Virus record (IMG/VR): IMGVR_UViG_3300036985_002667
Location: 1-63,884 of that record
Reading direction: 5' to 3' (one strand)
Source of the DNA: a virus
Length of the DNA: 63,884 nt
Every line of letters starts with the position of its first letter. Position 1 is the stretch's first letter. The position numbers and the translations under genes are program-made. Below are positions 63,810 through 63,884 of this stretch, piece by piece. Under the pieces are notes generated by a model. That model saw nothing but the letters and a program-made list of their open reading frames with translations, did no database searches and had not been told where the DNA came from.

Positions 63810-63884
63810 CCCGTGGTTGATTATGAAGATCAAGGAGTAGATGTAAACATCTTACCGCCTGATACCCCAAACATTGACTGGGAC
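63725..63884. repeat. Terminal redundancy, right copy
   Basis: This repeats bases 1-160 with one difference (G63758 against T34). Joining the ends gives a circle of about 63,724 bases. It also holds the start of the gene at 89 (GTG 63813). Confidence 0.93.

Overview
The window is a complete tailed-phage (Caudoviricetes) genome, probably infecting a Gram-negative bacterium and probably assembled from an aquatic metagenome. Bases 1-160 recur at 63725-63884 with one synonymous mismatch, so the unit is circular or terminally redundant and about 63.7 kb long. No integrase, recombinase or phage RNA polymerase was recognised. The promoters I can see are sigma70-like, so transcription probably depends on host polymerase. 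The tail-end genes suggest a short-tailed, podovirus-like virion: P22 gp10-like and adaptor-like proteins, very large internal or ejection proteins, and no clear tape measure, sheath or baseplate. The host inference is weak; it rests on the P22-like parts and the GH108 endolysin.

Layout. The genome has two opposing gene blocks. The rightward block runs 34.0-63.8 kb and continues through the circle to 10.57 kb. It holds small and large terminase, portal, a GroES-like co-chaperonin, scaffold, decoration proteins and a Mu gpT-like major capsid protein. A free-standing GIY-YIG endonuclease cassette follows, then a run of very small basic proteins with a holin candidate, head-tail adaptors, two paralogous tail fibres around a repeat protein, a lysis cassette and a gp10-like hub. 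The block ends with an ejection-protein cassette finishing in a 2267-aa polyvalent protein that carries an HELGH zinc-protease motif.

The leftward block runs from 33.6 kb down to 10.57 kb. It starts with early regulatory genes, then a long chain of small accessory genes, many overlapping by ATGA. This part includes a MoxR-type AAA+ ATPase and a HExxH/VWA protein. Next come a DUF3310 protein with an HTH, a VRR-NUC nuclease, a tRNA-Thr on the opposite strand, family A DNA polymerase, a RecB/Cas4-like nuclease, HNH, an SNF2-like helicase, a putative SSB, a small HTH protein and a primase-helicase. The two blocks converge at 10567/10568 with no gap, over a 10-bp hairpin.

The strongest hidden signal is a dispersed dyad, consensus GTCTAA-NCG-TTAGAC, present at least 11 times between 19.98 and 33.71 kb. 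It was seen only in the leftward block and sits mostly in gene leaders just ahead of start codons. It often contains the previous gene's stop codon, and in one case it abuts the -35 box of the leftmost early promoter. Consensus or near-consensus sigma70 promoters occur with it. A 122-aa protein with a sigma-region-4-like HTH, whose own leader carries the dyad, is a plausible binding protein. A 550-bp AT-rich stretch at 31.43-31.98 kb with iteron-like repeats and a 27-bp inverted repeat is the best replication-origin candidate.
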